Assembly: GCA_019635755.1 (NCBI GenBank)
Contig: JAHBYW010000003.1
Coordinates: 186,001-250,000, forward strand
Direction: 5' to 3'
Source: Rhizobiaceae bacterium
GTDB taxonomy: Bacteria; Pseudomonadota; Alphaproteobacteria; Rhizobiales; Rhizobiaceae
DNA length: 64,000 nt
A model generated the notes under the pieces. It did no database searches. It was not told the DNA's origin and was given only the letters and a program-made list of their open reading frames with translations. The position numbers were made by a program, and so were the translations under genes. Shown here in pieces: positions 25,957 through 34,692 of the stretch (position 1 is the stretch's first letter; each line of letters starts with the position of its first letter).

Positions 25957-27165
25957 TCAGACCCGCTCGATGATGGTGGCCGTGCCGAGCCCGTTGCCGG
26001 CGCATAGAGTGACGAGAGCGGTGCCCAGACCCCGCCGCTCCAGTTCATCGAGCACGATGCCGGTGATCATCGCGCCCGTTGCGCCCAGCGGGTGGCCCAT
26101 GGCGATCGACCCGCCATTGACGTTGACCTTCGCAGGGTCGAGGCCGAGCACCCGCATGTAGCGCAGCACGACGGAGGCGAAGGCCTCGTTGAGCTCGAAG
26201 AGATCGATGTCCCCGATCGCCATCCCCGCCCGCTTCAGCACCTTCTCGGTGACGGCCGCGGGTGCCGTCAGCATGATCGTCGGCTCGCTGCCGATGGAGG
26301 CGAACGCTTTGACGCGCGCCCGCGCCTTCAGGCCGGACGCCTTGCCGAAGCCTGCGCTGCCGACCAGCACGGCGGCCGCCCCGTCGACGATGCCGGACGA
26401 GTTTCCCGCCGTATGGACGTGCTCGATCGCTTCGACCTGGGGATATTTCTGCAGCGCCACCAGGTCGAAACCGCCCTTGACGCCCATGCCGGCGAAAGCC
26501 GGCTTCAGGGTACCCAGCTGCTCTGCGGTGGTGTCCGGCCGCATGGTCTCGTCGCGGTCCAGGAGGACGTCGCCCAGCACATCGCGGACCGGCACGATGG
26601 AACGCGAAAAGCGCCGCTCCGACCAGGCAACGGCCGCGCGCCGCTGGCTCTCCGCCGCATAGGCGTCGACATCGGCGCGCGAAAAGCCGTCCAGGGTGGC
26701 GATCAGGTCGGCACCGATGCCCTGGGGCGCATAACCGGTCTCGTACGCCACCGCCGGGTCGGCGACCCATGCCCCGTTGTCGGCACCGAAGGGAACCCGC
26801 GACATCGATTCGACGCCGCCGCCGATGGCGCAGTCGGCGGCACCCGCGACGACCTGGGCCGCGGCGGCGTTGATCGCGTCGAGACCCGACGCGCAGAAGC
26901 GGTGTATCTGCTGGCCCGGCACCGACTGGTCGAGGCCGGCCGCCAGAACCGCCGCACGGGCAATGTTGCCGCCCTGCTCTCCCGCCGGCTGGGCGCAGCC
27001 CAGGATCACGTCGTCCACAAGGGCCGTGTCGAGCTGGCTGCGCTCGGCGAGGGCCTGCAGCGCCTGCGCGGCCAGCCGGACCGCGGGCACCTCCCTCAGC
27101 GCGCCGTCGTCGCGGCCTTTGCCGCGTGGCGTGCGGACATGATCGTATATAAAGGCTTCCGTCAT
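25957..27165 (-). CDS. Acetyl-CoA C-acyltransferase (thiolase)
   Basis: This is a 402-residue degradative thiolase. The acylated cysteine is C91 in [11 protein letters not shown]. The C-terminal [14 protein letters not shown] and the second cysteine in [12 protein letters not shown] are all present. It should cleave 3-ketoacyl-CoA with CoA into acetyl-CoA (or propionyl-CoA) and a shortened acyl-CoA. It is the first gene of a minus-strand unit with the hydratase-dehydrogenase fusion. The 181-bp gap upstream is shared divergently with the ligase at 27347. I saw no copy of the CCTATC palindrome in that gap. Confidence 0.92.
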   Translation of the reverse strand: MTEAFIYDHVRTPRGKGRDDGALREVPAVRLAAQALQALAERSQLDTALVDDVILGCAQPAGEQGGNIARAAVLAAGLDQSVPGQQIHRFCASGLDAINAAAAQVVAGAADCAIGGGVESMSRVPFGADNGAWVADPAVAYETGYAPQGIGADLIATLDGFSRADVDAYAAESQRRAAVAWSERRFSRSIVPVRDVLGDVLLDRDETMRPDTTAEQLGTLKPAFAGMGVKGGFDLVALQKYPQVEAIEHVHTAGNSSGIVDGAAAVLVGSAGFGKASGLKARARVKAFASIGSEPTIMLTAPAAVTEKVLKRAGMAIGDIDLFELNEAFASVVLRYMRVLGLDPAKVNVNGGSIAMGHPLGATGAMITGIVLDELERRGLGTALVTLCAGNGLGTATIIERV

Positions 27166-27346
27166 CGGGAGATTTCGTCGCGCATCCGTCGAAGCCTGCG
27201 CTTCCCATGGCCCGGACAGGCTGGCTCCTACCGAAAGAAAGGCGCGCGCCTGCCCGGCAATTCTCTAAGTGTGATCGTGAAGTGGAGATCGTTCATGGCG
27301 CCCCGTTGCGCAACACGTTCCGACACGCGGCGAAGGGCGGACTGAC

Positions 27347-28678
27347 ATGTCCGTCGATCACCTTCCCCGCGAGCAGCTGCGCGCACTCCAGTCGCGCAAG
27401 CTCGGAGCCCAGATCGAGCGCCTGCGCTCCAATCCCTTCTACAAAGCGCGGCTCGCGAACATCGCGTCCAAGGGATCGCCGCTCGACGCGCTGAAATCGA
27501 TCGAGCCGATCGACAAGCACCAGCTGCTGACCGACCAGAACGCCGAGCCGCCCTACGGTCAGCGCCTGAACGTGCCGAAGCGCGACGTGGCAATGACCCA
27601 CACGACGGCCGGGACATCCGGCCTGGGCCAGGAAATCCATGGGCTCACCTGGCGCGATGTCGAGGCCGCCGGCTACCTCTCGTCCTTCGCGTTCCGCTGG
27701 GCCGGCCTGCGCTACGGCGATCCGGCCGCGTTCAACGTCGGATTCTCCAATTCCAGCGGCGGCAACGCCATGCTGCGCGGCATCCAGGCCGTCGGCAACA
27801 CGCCCTATCTGATCGCGCAGGCCGGCTTCGAGGAACGGCTGTCGATCCTGGCCAAGGCGGATCCGGTCGGAATGTACGGCACGCCCAGCGCCATCAACGG
27901 GCTGTTGCGCACGGCGCGCGACATCGGCTTCGACATCCGCCGCAACCTGCCCAGCCTCAAGTTCCTGCTGACCTCCGCCGAACCGTTCCCCATCGAGTGG
28001 GCGCTGCGCATGGAAGAGGCGTGGGGTGCGCGGCTCTTCGAGGATTACGGCGCCACGCAGAGCGCCTCCAGCATCTGCGCAAGTTGCTGCGAGCGCGGTG
28101 CCGTCGTCGACGGGCAGCGCGGCCACATGCACCTGTTCGAGTGGTCGTTCGTCTTCGAGATCCTCGATCCGGAGACGCGCGAGCCGGTGCGCGACGGCGA
28201 GTGGGGCGAGCTGTTCATCACCACGCTCGACAAGGAAGCGTCGCCGCTGCTCCGGTTCGGCACGCGCGACCGGGTCAAATATACCGGCACGCGCTGCGGC
28301 TGCGGCCGCGAGCTGATGTGCATCGAGAGCGGCTCCATCACCCGCTACGACGACATGATGAAGATCAAGGGGCAGAACGTCTGGCCGGCGGACATGGAGA
28401 AGGCGCTGTTCGGCCTGGCCGAGGTTCGCGAGTTCTCCGGCGAGGTGGCGATCGGGCCGAAAGGCCGCGACGAGCTTTACCTCCGGGTCGCGCTGACCGA
28501 GCGCGGCGAGGCGCTCGAGAAGCGCGCAGCCGACGACATCCGTGCCGCCTTCAAGGCGCAGTTCAACGTGTCGCCGGTGCTGACCTTTGTCGACGTGACC
28601 GAACTGCCGCAGTGGACCACGCCGGAGAAGAAGTCCCGGCGCTTCGTCGACACGCGGCAGAAGGGGCTGGCCCAATGA
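27347..28678 (+). CDS. Phenylacetate-CoA ligase-like acyl-CoA ligase (PaaK family)
   Basis: This is a 443-residue adenylate-forming ligase of the PaaK-like branch. The N-terminal LRSNPFYKARL is typical, the phosphate-binding region reads THTTAGTSGLGQEIHG, and FEDYGATQSASSICASC marks the adenine-binding core. The C-terminal hinge contains SITRYDDMMKIKGQNVWPAD. Two cysteine pairs occur (CASCC and CGCG), the second reading RCGCGRELMCIE, which suggests a bound metal as in some relatives. It probably activates an aromatic or cyclic acid. It heads the plus-strand unit running to 32144 and its stop overlaps the next ATG by 4 nt. Confidence 0.87.
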   Translation: MSVDHLPREQLRALQSRKLGAQIERLRSNPFYKARLANIASKGSPLDALKSIEPIDKHQLLTDQNAEPPYGQRLNVPKRDVAMTHTTAGTSGLGQEIHGLTWRDVEAAGYLSSFAFRWAGLRYGDPAAFNVGFSNSSGGNAMLRGIQAVGNTPYLIAQAGFEERLSILAKADPVGMYGTPSAINGLLRTARDIGFDIRRNLPSLKFLLTSAEPFPIEWALRMEEAWGARLFEDYGATQSASSICASCCERGAVVDGQRGHMHLFEWSFVFEILDPETREPVRDGEWGELFITTLDKEASPLLRFGTRDRVKYTGTRCGCGRELMCIESGSITRYDDMMKIKGQNVWPADMEKALFGLAEVREFSGEVAIGPKGRDELYLRVALTERGEALEKRAADDIRAAFKAQFNVSPVLTFVDVTELPQWTTPEKKSRRFVDTRQKGLAQ

Positions 28679-28860
28679 GCGCCGTCAACGAAACTGCATG
28701 GCGCCGCCTGGACGAGCTGCGGACCATCTGCGCCGACCTCGCCGCCGACCAGGACGACGCGGTGCGCATGTTCGCCCTGCGCGTCGATGCCATGGCGCGG
28801 GCGCTGAAGGATTCTGTCCTGGTTCCACCGGACCTCGAAAAGGATCATGACAGTGAGTGA
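28675..28860 (+). CDS. Small conserved-looking protein, 61 residues
   Basis: This is a short gene translationally coupled at both ends: its ATG overlaps the ligase stop in ATGA, and its last 14 nt overlap the start of the SDR gene. The product is mostly helical and acidic at the C-terminus (DLEKDHDSE), with a charged amphipathic stretch RRLDELRTICADLAADQDD. There is no signal peptide or membrane segment. I do not recognise the family. The coupling suggests a partner or adaptor for the ligase. It does not resemble the small LvaB partner of LvaA-type kinases. Confidence 0.6.
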   Translation: MSAVNETAWRRLDELRTICADLAADQDDAVRMFALRVDAMARALKDSVLVPPDLEKDHDSE

Positions 28861-29659
28861 CGGCCTGACCTACGAATATTCGTCCGCCATCGTCACCGGC
28901 GGCGGCACCGGGCTCGGCCGGGCGCTGACCCTGAAGCTCGCCGCGGCGGGCGTCGACGTGTGGATCGCCGGACGGCGGGCCGAACCGCTCGAGGAAACAA
29001 GGCAGCTGGCCGGCGCGCATTCGGGCCGTGTCCATCCGCACCCGTGCGACCTGCGGGATCCCGCGGCGTGCCAGGGACTGATCGACGCGGTCACTCCCCA
29101 CGGCGCAGGCATCCTGGTCAACAACGCGGCCGGCACCTTCGTCGCGCTCGCCGAGGACATCTCGCCGAACGGCTGGCGCGCGGTGATCGAGGCAACGCTC
29201 AACGCGCCCTTCTACGTGACGAGCGCGTGGGGCAAGCGCCAGATCCGCGAAGGCAGGGGCGGCGTGGTCCTGAACATCGCGTCGGCGACGACTGATGGCG
29301 GCAGTCCCGGCACGGTGCATTCCGGCGCCGCGAAGTCGGGGCTCGTCTCGATGACGAAGACGCTCGCGTCCGAATGGGCGCGCTTCGGCATCCGCGTCAA
29401 CGCCATCTCGCCCGGACCCTTCGAGACGCCCGGCGCGGCCGACTGGATCTGGTCGAACGCCGAGATCCGCCAGCGTGTCGAGAGCGCGGTCCCGATCGGC
29501 TACATCGCGCCGCTCGAGGAGATCGTCGATCCCGCGCTTTTCCTGATCTCGAAGGCTGCCCGCTACACCAACGGCAGCATCCTCAAGGTCGATGGCGGGT
29601 GGACGCTGACCGACTGGCTTTACCTGCGACCCGACTCCGAGGAGGACCCCAATGGCTGA
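28847..29659 (+). CDS. SDR, 2,4-dienoyl-CoA reductase-like
   Basis: This is a 270-residue short-chain dehydrogenase. The nucleotide motif TGGGTGLG is at about residues 17-24, and NNAAGTF followed by ISPNGW at about 92-110. The YxxxK position is Ser-x3-Lys (HSGAAK, Lys163), and SPGPFETPGA follows. The NNAAG-F, SPN-W and Ser-x3-Lys pattern is that of 2,4-dienoyl-CoA reductases rather than ordinary SDR alcohol dehydrogenases. It could reduce a dienoyl-CoA formed from an unsaturated or ring-opened intermediate. It lies inside the coupled unit behind the PaaK-like ligase and overlaps the VOC gene by 8 nt. Confidence 0.84.
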   Translation: MTVSDGLTYEYSSAIVTGGGTGLGRALTLKLAAAGVDVWIAGRRAEPLEETRQLAGAHSGRVHPHPCDLRDPAACQGLIDAVTPHGAGILVNNAAGTFVALAEDISPNGWRAVIEATLNAPFYVTSAWGKRQIREGRGGVVLNIASATTDGGSPGTVHSGAAKSGLVSMTKTLASEWARFGIRVNAISPGPFETPGAADWIWSNAEIRQRVESAVPIGYIAPLEEIVDPALFLISKAARYTNGSILKVDGGWTLTDWLYLRPDSEEDPNG

Positions 29660-30146
29660 ACGCCGCAACTTCGCGCATGTGTGCCTGCTGGTGAAGGACA
29701 TCCATGCGGCGATCGACCACTACAAGAAGATTCTGTCGGTGGTCGATCCGCAGCAGCTGGTCGAGCCGCTCGTCTTCTACGAGGATTTCGGCGCGGGCGA
29801 AGAGCGCCTCTCCTACGCGACCTTCCCTTCCGAAGGGTGCGAGATCCAGTTCATGCAGCCGCTGACGCCGGGCACCGCGCTCTACCGCCGGCTCGAGAAG
29901 CTCGGGGAGCACGTGCACCACATCTGCTTCACCGCGCCCGACGTGAAGGTCACCGTGCAGGAACTCGCCGCGCGCGGCATCGGCATCGTCAAGGAAGGCA
30001 TCTCCAACGATCCGCAGATGCCCTGGCAATTCTGGTCCTTCGTCGACCCCAAGCTCACGCATGGCGTGCTGGTCGAGATCGCCAACGACTACGATTCGGT
30101 GGGCGGCAAATGGGCGCCGGCCGGCACCAAGGCCAAGGCAGGCTGA
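29652..30146 (+). CDS. VOC family protein, methylmalonyl-CoA-epimerase-like
   Basis: This is a 164-residue vicinal-oxygen-chelate protein with two beta-alpha-beta modules. Likely metal ligands are H9 (NFAHVCLLVKD), E64 (GCEIQF), H89 or H90 (HVHHICF) and E142 (GVLVEIA), the same order as in methylmalonyl-CoA epimerase. It may epimerise a 2-methyl or otherwise branched acyl-CoA, or act as a lactoylglutathione-lyase-type isomerase. It overlaps the preceding SDR gene by 8 nt. No methylmalonyl-CoA mutase gene lies in the window, so a role in standard propionate metabolism is less obvious. Confidence 0.78.
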   Translation: MAERRNFAHVCLLVKDIHAAIDHYKKILSVVDPQQLVEPLVFYEDFGAGEERLSYATFPSEGCEIQFMQPLTPGTALYRRLEKLGEHVHHICFTAPDVKVTVQELAARGIGIVKEGISNDPQMPWQFWSFVDPKLTHGVLVEIANDYDSVGGKWAPAGTKAKAG

Positions 30147-30192
30147 GCGGCCGGGCCAGAACGAGCGACGTACACGCAACAGGACGTGCCGA

Positions 30193-31368
30193 ATGACCCC
30201 CGATGACCGCCAGCCCGTGATCGTCGATGCCCTGCGCACGCCTTTCGGCAAGCGCGGCGGAAAGCTGTCCGGGTGGCATCCCGTGGAACTCGGCGCCTAC
30301 CTGATGGCGCGGCTGCTGGAGCGCGCCGGCGTGTCTCCGGCCGATGTCGACGAGGTGATCCTCGGCTGCGTCAGCCAGGTCGGGGAGCAGAGCCTCAACA
30401 TCGCACGCAACGTGATGCTGGCGGCGGGCCTTCCCGTCGAGGTGCCCGCCACGACCATCGATTTCCAGTGCGGGTCCAGCCAGCAGGCCGTGCATCTTGC
30501 GGCGCGCGCCATCCAGTCCGGCGCGGCGGACGTCGTCGTCGCGGGCGGCGTCGAATCGATGTCGCGGGTGCCGCTCGGCTCGACCTTCTCGGCCGAGCGC
30601 ACGCCCTATGCGCCGGAGTTGCTCGAACGCTTCGCGATCCCTCACCAGGGCGTCAGCGCGCAGATGGTAGCGGACAAATACGGCGTCCGGCGACCCGAGA
30701 TGGACAGCTTCGCGGTGGAAAGCCACATGCGCGCGGCGGCGGCGACGGCGGCGGGCGCGTTGGCGGGGGAGATCGTCCCCGTCCGGGCGCTCGATGGAAG
30801 CGAGATGACGTCCGACGAGGGCATCCGGGCAAATGCTTCGCTGGAGGCCGTGGCGGCGCTGAAGCCCGCGTTCGATCCGACGCATGCCATCACGGCCGGC
30901 AACGCGTCGCAGATCACCGACGGGTCGGCGATGGTGCTCGTCATGTCCGCCGCCAAGGCCAGGGCCCTCGGGCTGAAGCCGCGCGCCAGGATCGCCTCCT
31001 TCCTCGTCGTCGGCTGCGACCCGGTGACCATGCTTGAAGGGCCGATCCCGGCAACGAAGGCGATCCTCGGCCGCACAGGGCTGTCCATCGACGACATCGA
31101 CCTGTTCGAGGTGAACGAGGCCTTCGCATCCATTCCACTGGCCTGGGCGAAGGCGACAGGCGCCTCGCTCGACCGGACCAATGTGAACGGCGGCGCGATC
31201 GCGCTCGGTCACCCGGTCGGAGCCTCGGGAGCACGACTCATCACCACCATCCTGGCCGAACTCGAGCGCAGGGATCAGCGGCGCGGTCTCGTCGCCATGT
31301 GCTGCGGCGGCGGACTGGGCACCGCCACCATCATCGAGCGCGCGGTCAAGGGCGGGGAGCGGGCATGA
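30193..31368 (+). CDS. Acetyl-CoA C-acyltransferase (thiolase), second copy
   Basis: This is a 391-residue thiolase. The nucleophilic cysteine is C93 in [15 protein letters not shown], a variant of the usual CASG that is common in acyltransferases of catabolic clusters. [14 protein letters not shown] and the C-terminal [12 protein letters not shown] supply the remaining catalytic residues. The frame is open further upstream, but the ATG at 30193 gives the normal family N-terminus ([17 protein letters not shown]). Its stop overlaps the next SDR gene by 4 nt. Having two different thiolases in one island suggests two distinct chain-cleavage steps. Confidence 0.91.
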   Translation: MTPDDRQPVIVDALRTPFGKRGGKLSGWHPVELGAYLMARLLERAGVSPADVDEVILGCVSQVGEQSLNIARNVMLAAGLPVEVPATTIDFQCGSSQQAVHLAARAIQSGAADVVVAGGVESMSRVPLGSTFSAERTPYAPELLERFAIPHQGVSAQMVADKYGVRRPEMDSFAVESHMRAAAATAAGALAGEIVPVRALDGSEMTSDEGIRANASLEAVAALKPAFDPTHAITAGNASQITDGSAMVLVMSAAKARALGLKPRARIASFLVVGCDPVTMLEGPIPATKAILGRTGLSIDDIDLFEVNEAFASIPLAWAKATGASLDRTNVNGGAIALGHPVGASGARLITTILAELERRDQRRGLVAMCCGGGLGTATIIERAVKGGERA

Positions 31369-32144
31369 AGGTCGATCTCGACGGCAAGGTTGCACTGGTC
31401 ACGGGCGCCAGCCGCGGCATCGGGCTGGCTGCCGCGAAGCGCCTCGTGGAGAACGGCGCGCGGGTGGTGATCAGCAGCCGCAGGCAGGAGGCGCTCGACG
31501 CGTCGGCAGCCGAGATCGATGCCGGAAAGACCGGGAACGTCCGCGCCATTGCCGCGCACGGCGGCTCGGTCGACGACATCGAGCGGCTTGTCGACGGCGC
31601 GACATCCGCCTTCGGTCCCATCGACATCCTGGTCAACAACGCGGCGACGAGCGCGCACTACGGGAACACCCTCGACGCGGACATGAGCGCCTGGGACAAG
31701 ACCTTCGACGTGAACGTGCGGGGCGCATTCGTCCTGACCAAGGCGGTGCTGGCGAGCGGGATGGCTGACCGACGGGGTGCGATCGTCAACGTCGCGAGCG
31801 TCGGTGGCATCAATCCGGTCACCGGGCTCAGCGTCTACAACATCACAAAGGCCGCGCTCATCCACTTCACCCGCCAGATCGCGCTCGAGCTCGGGCCGAA
31901 GGGCATCAGGGTGAACGCGGTAGCGCCGGGCCTTATCCGGACCCGCTTCGCGGAGGTGCTCTGGAAGGACGACGAGTCGCGCGTTCGCTACGAATCGACC
32001 AATCCGCTGAGGCGTATCGGTGAGCCGGAGGAGGTGGCGGACGCAATCGTCTTCCTCGCCTCCCCGGCGGCGTCCTACATCAACGGCCAGACCCTCGTGG
32101 TCGACGGCGGCGGCGGCGTGCTGGGCACGAGCTCCGCCGCCTAG
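31365..32144 (+). CDS. SDR family oxidoreductase
   Basis: This is a 259-residue classical short-chain dehydrogenase. The motifs are TGASRGIG at about residues 14-21, NNAA at about 91-94, the catalytic serine in [13 protein letters not shown] as the YxxxK pair, and a C-terminal GGGGVLG. It probably oxidises a hydroxyacyl-CoA or related alcohol with NAD(P). It is the last gene of the plus-strand unit that begins with the PaaK-like ligase and is coupled to the thiolase by an ATGA overlap. The end of this gene is the right border of the acyl-CoA island. Confidence 0.88.
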   Translation: MKVDLDGKVALVTGASRGIGLAAAKRLVENGARVVISSRRQEALDASAAEIDAGKTGNVRAIAAHGGSVDDIERLVDGATSAFGPIDILVNNAATSAHYGNTLDADMSAWDKTFDVNVRGAFVLTKAVLASGMADRRGAIVNVASVGGINPVTGLSVYNITKAALIHFTRQIALELGPKGIRVNAVAPGLIRTRFAEVLWKDDESRVRYESTNPLRRIGEPEEVADAIVFLASPAASYINGQTLVVDGGGGVLGTSSAA

Positions 32145-32188
32145 TCACACGCCCAGGTTCATGCCCTGAGCGGTTACAGCCCGGAGCC

Positions 32189-32638
32189 TCAGGCGGCGAG
32201 CAGCATCTTCTCGATCGCATCCACGGAGTGGTTGGTCAGCGTCTTGGGCACCTCGGCAATGACGCGTTCGCCGACCGCCTTGTGCATCTTCTTGCGCATC
32301 TCGCCCAGCACCAGCGGCGGCGCGACAATCACCAACTGGTCAAAGTCGCCGCGGTGCGCCATCTTGTAGAGCCGCTCCGAGATTTCGTCGGCGAACCGCT
32401 CCTTGCCCAGGCGATGCCAGTCGGTTTCCTCGAAGGCGCTCTTGTGAGCCGACGGCCCGTCGCTGTGCCGACCGGGCCGGTCCGTTCCCTGTTCGTGGGT
32501 GGACGGGTTCTCGTCATGCATCTCGCGTACGACGCGCAGATTTGGATAGGCGCCGTCGCCGTCGTTGCGCAGGAAGAGTGCGCGCTCGCCATCGGCGACG
32601 ACGACGAACTGGCCATGCTTGAGACGAATCGGGTCCAT
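32189..32638 (-). CDS. Host attachment (baeRF-like) family protein
   Basis: This is a 149-residue protein of the type annotated as host attachment protein, related to the bacterial eRF1/Pelota-like fold. It has FVVVADGERALFLRN near the N-terminus, RLYKMAHRGDFDQLVIVAPP in the centre and KTLTNHSVDAIEKML at the end. The ATG at 32638 is preceded by GAGAGGAG; a longer frame upstream lacks a ribosome site. It is a single gene, convergent with the SDR unit and divergent from the cys operon. The biological role in bacteria is not settled; a ribosome-related or stress role is likely. Confidence 0.78.
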   Translation of the reverse strand: MDPIRLKHGQFVVVADGERALFLRNDGDGAYPNLRVVREMHDENPSTHEQGTDRPGRHSDGPSAHKSAFEETDWHRLGKERFADEISERLYKMAHRGDFDQLVIVAPPLVLGEMRKKMHKAVGERVIAEVPKTLTNHSVDAIEKMLLAA

Positions 32639-32685
32639 GGGGGCTCCTCTCTGCGGACATGAGTGCGCCAGGCGCGGGCGGGGGC

Positions 32686-32781
32686 GGGGGCGGAAATTCG
32701 CCTTGGAAATCAAACGCCCCCGTCATCGGCTTGTTCCGTCCGCGTCGGCCTTCCGCGGGGAGTCTCCGCGTAGAATTTTTT
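32686..32781 (+). promoter_or_regulatory. Structured leader upstream of cysG with terminator-like hairpin
   Basis: GGGGGCG (32686-32692) can pair with CGCCCCC (32715-32721). Further on, the stem CGCGGGG/CTCCGCG (32754-32770, one G-T pair) is followed by six T residues (32776-32781). This looks like an intrinsic terminator about 120 nt before the cysG ATG. It could be an attenuator of the cys operon or a stop for upstream read-through. No known riboswitch fold was recognised. Confidence 0.4.
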
Positions 32782-32902
32782 GCTCCCGTCGTCGGTCATG
32801 CGGCAAAAGCGATTGCGCCCGCGCCGGCCAGGCGACAGCCCGTTCCTTCAAAAGCAGCCCAGCGGCGGGGAGAATGGTGTCGAATGAAGTAGCTTCGCGT
32901 CC

Positions 32903-34351
32903 ATGCCTTCCGAACAAACCAAGCTCAACGCCTTTCCCGTTTTCCTGCGGGTCGAGGAGCGGTCCGTCGTCATCGTCGGCGGCGGTGCGGAAGCATTGGC
33001 CAAGGCGCGGCTGCTGGGCCAGTCCAATGCGGTGATCACGCTCGTGGCGCGGCGGCCCGACGCCGCGCTGACCGAGTGGGCCGCCGGGGCGGACGCACAT
33101 CTGCTGGAAGCGGAGTACGATCCCACGCTGCTCGACGGCGCCGTCCTGGTGTTCGCAGCGAGCGGCGACCCCTCCCTCGACGCCCGCGTCAGCGCCGATG
33201 CCCGCGCGCTTGGCATTCCAGTCAACGCAGTAGACCGGCCGGAACTGTGCGACTTCTTCACGCCCGCGCTCGTGAACCGCGCGCCCGTCTGCATCGCGAT
33301 CGGCACCGAAGGGGCCGCGCCGGTGCTGGCGCAGTCGCTGCGTGCCCGCATCGACCAGATGCTGGCGCCTTCGCTCGGCGCGCTCGCCTCTCTCGCCGCG
33401 AGTTTCCGCGGTGCTGCGGAGCGGCTGCTGCCGAGGGGCAATGCGCGCCGTCGCTTCTGGAACGAGTTCTTCGCCGGCGCGCCGGCGCGCGCCATGGAGG
33501 TCGGGCACCTGGCCGAGGCGCAGGAGGCCGCTGCCGAGCTGCTGCTGCGCCGCCGGGCCGCCGCGGGGCTCGTCTCCCTGGTCGGCGCAGGCCCCGGGGC
33601 CGAGGACCTGCTCACGCTGCGCGCCCAGCGCAGGCTGATGGACGCCGATGCGATCGTTTTCGACGCGCTTGTTCCGGAGGCCGTCGTCGCGATGGGGCGC
33701 CGGGATGCCGAGCGCATCGCGGTCGGCAAGCGCAAAGGATGCCACACCAAGAGCCAGGCAGAGATCAACGATCTGCTGGTTTCGCTCGGCCGCGACGGCA
33801 AGCGGGTCGTGCGCCTGAAGTCCGGCGATCCGCTGGTGTTCGGCCGCGCCGGCGAGGAACTCGCGGCACTGCGCGACGCCGGCATCGCCTGCGAGGTGGT
33901 TCCCGGCGTCACCTCCGCCCTTGCCGCCGCCGCCGACGTCCAGCTGCCACTGACGCTGCGCGGCGTCGCATCCTCGATGGTGTTCACGACAGGCCACGAC
34001 CTGAAGGGCGGGCCCCTCCCCGACTGGGCAAAGCTCGCCATCTCCGGCGCAACCGTCGCCGTCTACATGGGCCGCTCGACCGCGGCGGACGTCGCGGGCC
34101 GCCTGATCGAGGCCGGCCTGTCGCCCGACACCGCGGTGGCGGTCGTCGAGAACGCCAGCCTGCCGGAGCGCCGTCTCTTCCACGGCACCCTGACGGACCT
34201 GCCCGCGCTCGGGAACCGCGAGGACCTGGCCGGTCCCGTCATGACCATCATCGGCGACGCGGTGGCCGGCGCCAACCTCGACCTGTCGGAACCGCTGGCG
34301 GCGCATGCGGCACGACTGCCGGCCAGCCAGCATCAGGGAGCGGGCGCATGA
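32903..34351 (+). CDS. cysG: Siroheme synthase CysG
   Basis: This is a 482-residue trifunctional enzyme that makes siroheme, the cofactor of sulfite reductase, from uroporphyrinogen III. The N-terminal dehydrogenase-ferrochelatase half has the NAD motif VVIVGGGAEALAKARLLG at about residues 22-39. The C-terminal methyltransferase starts with SLVGAGPGAEDLLTLRAQ and contains VRLKSGDPLVFGRAGEE and VVPGVTSALAAA. It heads the assimilatory sulfate operon: its stop overlaps the DUF2849 gene in ATGA and sulfite reductase follows. Length and domain order are those of full-length CysG. Confidence 0.95.
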   Translation: MPSEQTKLNAFPVFLRVEERSVVIVGGGAEALAKARLLGQSNAVITLVARRPDAALTEWAAGADAHLLEAEYDPTLLDGAVLVFAASGDPSLDARVSADARALGIPVNAVDRPELCDFFTPALVNRAPVCIAIGTEGAAPVLAQSLRARIDQMLAPSLGALASLAASFRGAAERLLPRGNARRRFWNEFFAGAPARAMEVGHLAEAQEAAAELLLRRRAAAGLVSLVGAGPGAEDLLTLRAQRRLMDADAIVFDALVPEAVVAMGRRDAERIAVGKRKGCHTKSQAEINDLLVSLGRDGKRVVRLKSGDPLVFGRAGEELAALRDAGIACEVVPGVTSALAAAADVQLPLTLRGVASSMVFTTGHDLKGGPLPDWAKLAISGATVAVYMGRSTAADVAGRLIEAGLSPDTAVAVVENASLPERRLFHGTLTDLPALGNREDLAGPVMTIIGDAVAGANLDLSEPLAAHAARLPASQHQGAGA

Positions 34352-34677
34352 AAGTCCTGACCGGCAACCGGCTGACCGACGGCGAAGCGGTCTGGTACCG
34401 CGCCGACGGGTCATTCGCCGAGACGATCGACGGCGCCCAACTGGCGAAGGACAAGGCCGAACAGGACCGCCTGGAGGCGATCGGCAAGAAGGCCTATGCC
34501 GACAACCTCATCCTCGACGTGGAGCTCATCGATGTCGAGCTCTTCGACGGCCGCATCGTGCCGCAACGCCTGCGCGAGCGCATCCGCGCGGCCGGGCCGA
34601 CCAATCGCACCGATCTCGGCAAGCAGGCGCGGTCGGCGCCGGCAGCCGCCGCGGGCTTCGACGGCGGCGGCATCTAG
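34348..34677 (+). CDS. DUF2849 family protein
   Basis: This is a 109-residue protein of the DUF2849 family, known in alphaproteobacteria next to sulfite reductase. It begins MKVLTGNRLTDGEAVWY, has the tandem LILDVELIDVELFDGRIVP and ends with RLRERIRAAGPTNRTDL. The coupled ATG with CysG and the 15-nt gap to sulfite reductase imply an accessory role in siroheme insertion or sulfite reduction. The molecular function is not established. No membrane segment or metal motif is visible. Confidence 0.85.
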   Translation: MKVLTGNRLTDGEAVWYRADGSFAETIDGAQLAKDKAEQDRLEAIGKKAYADNLILDVELIDVELFDGRIVPQRLRERIRAAGPTNRTDLGKQARSAPAAAAGFDGGGI

Positions 34678-34692
34678 GACAGGACGACAGAG

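Noticed and set aside
28675-28860. LvaB-like small partner of the APH-type kinase
   Set aside because: It is too short, has no similar sequence pattern, and is coupled to the ligase rather than the kinase.
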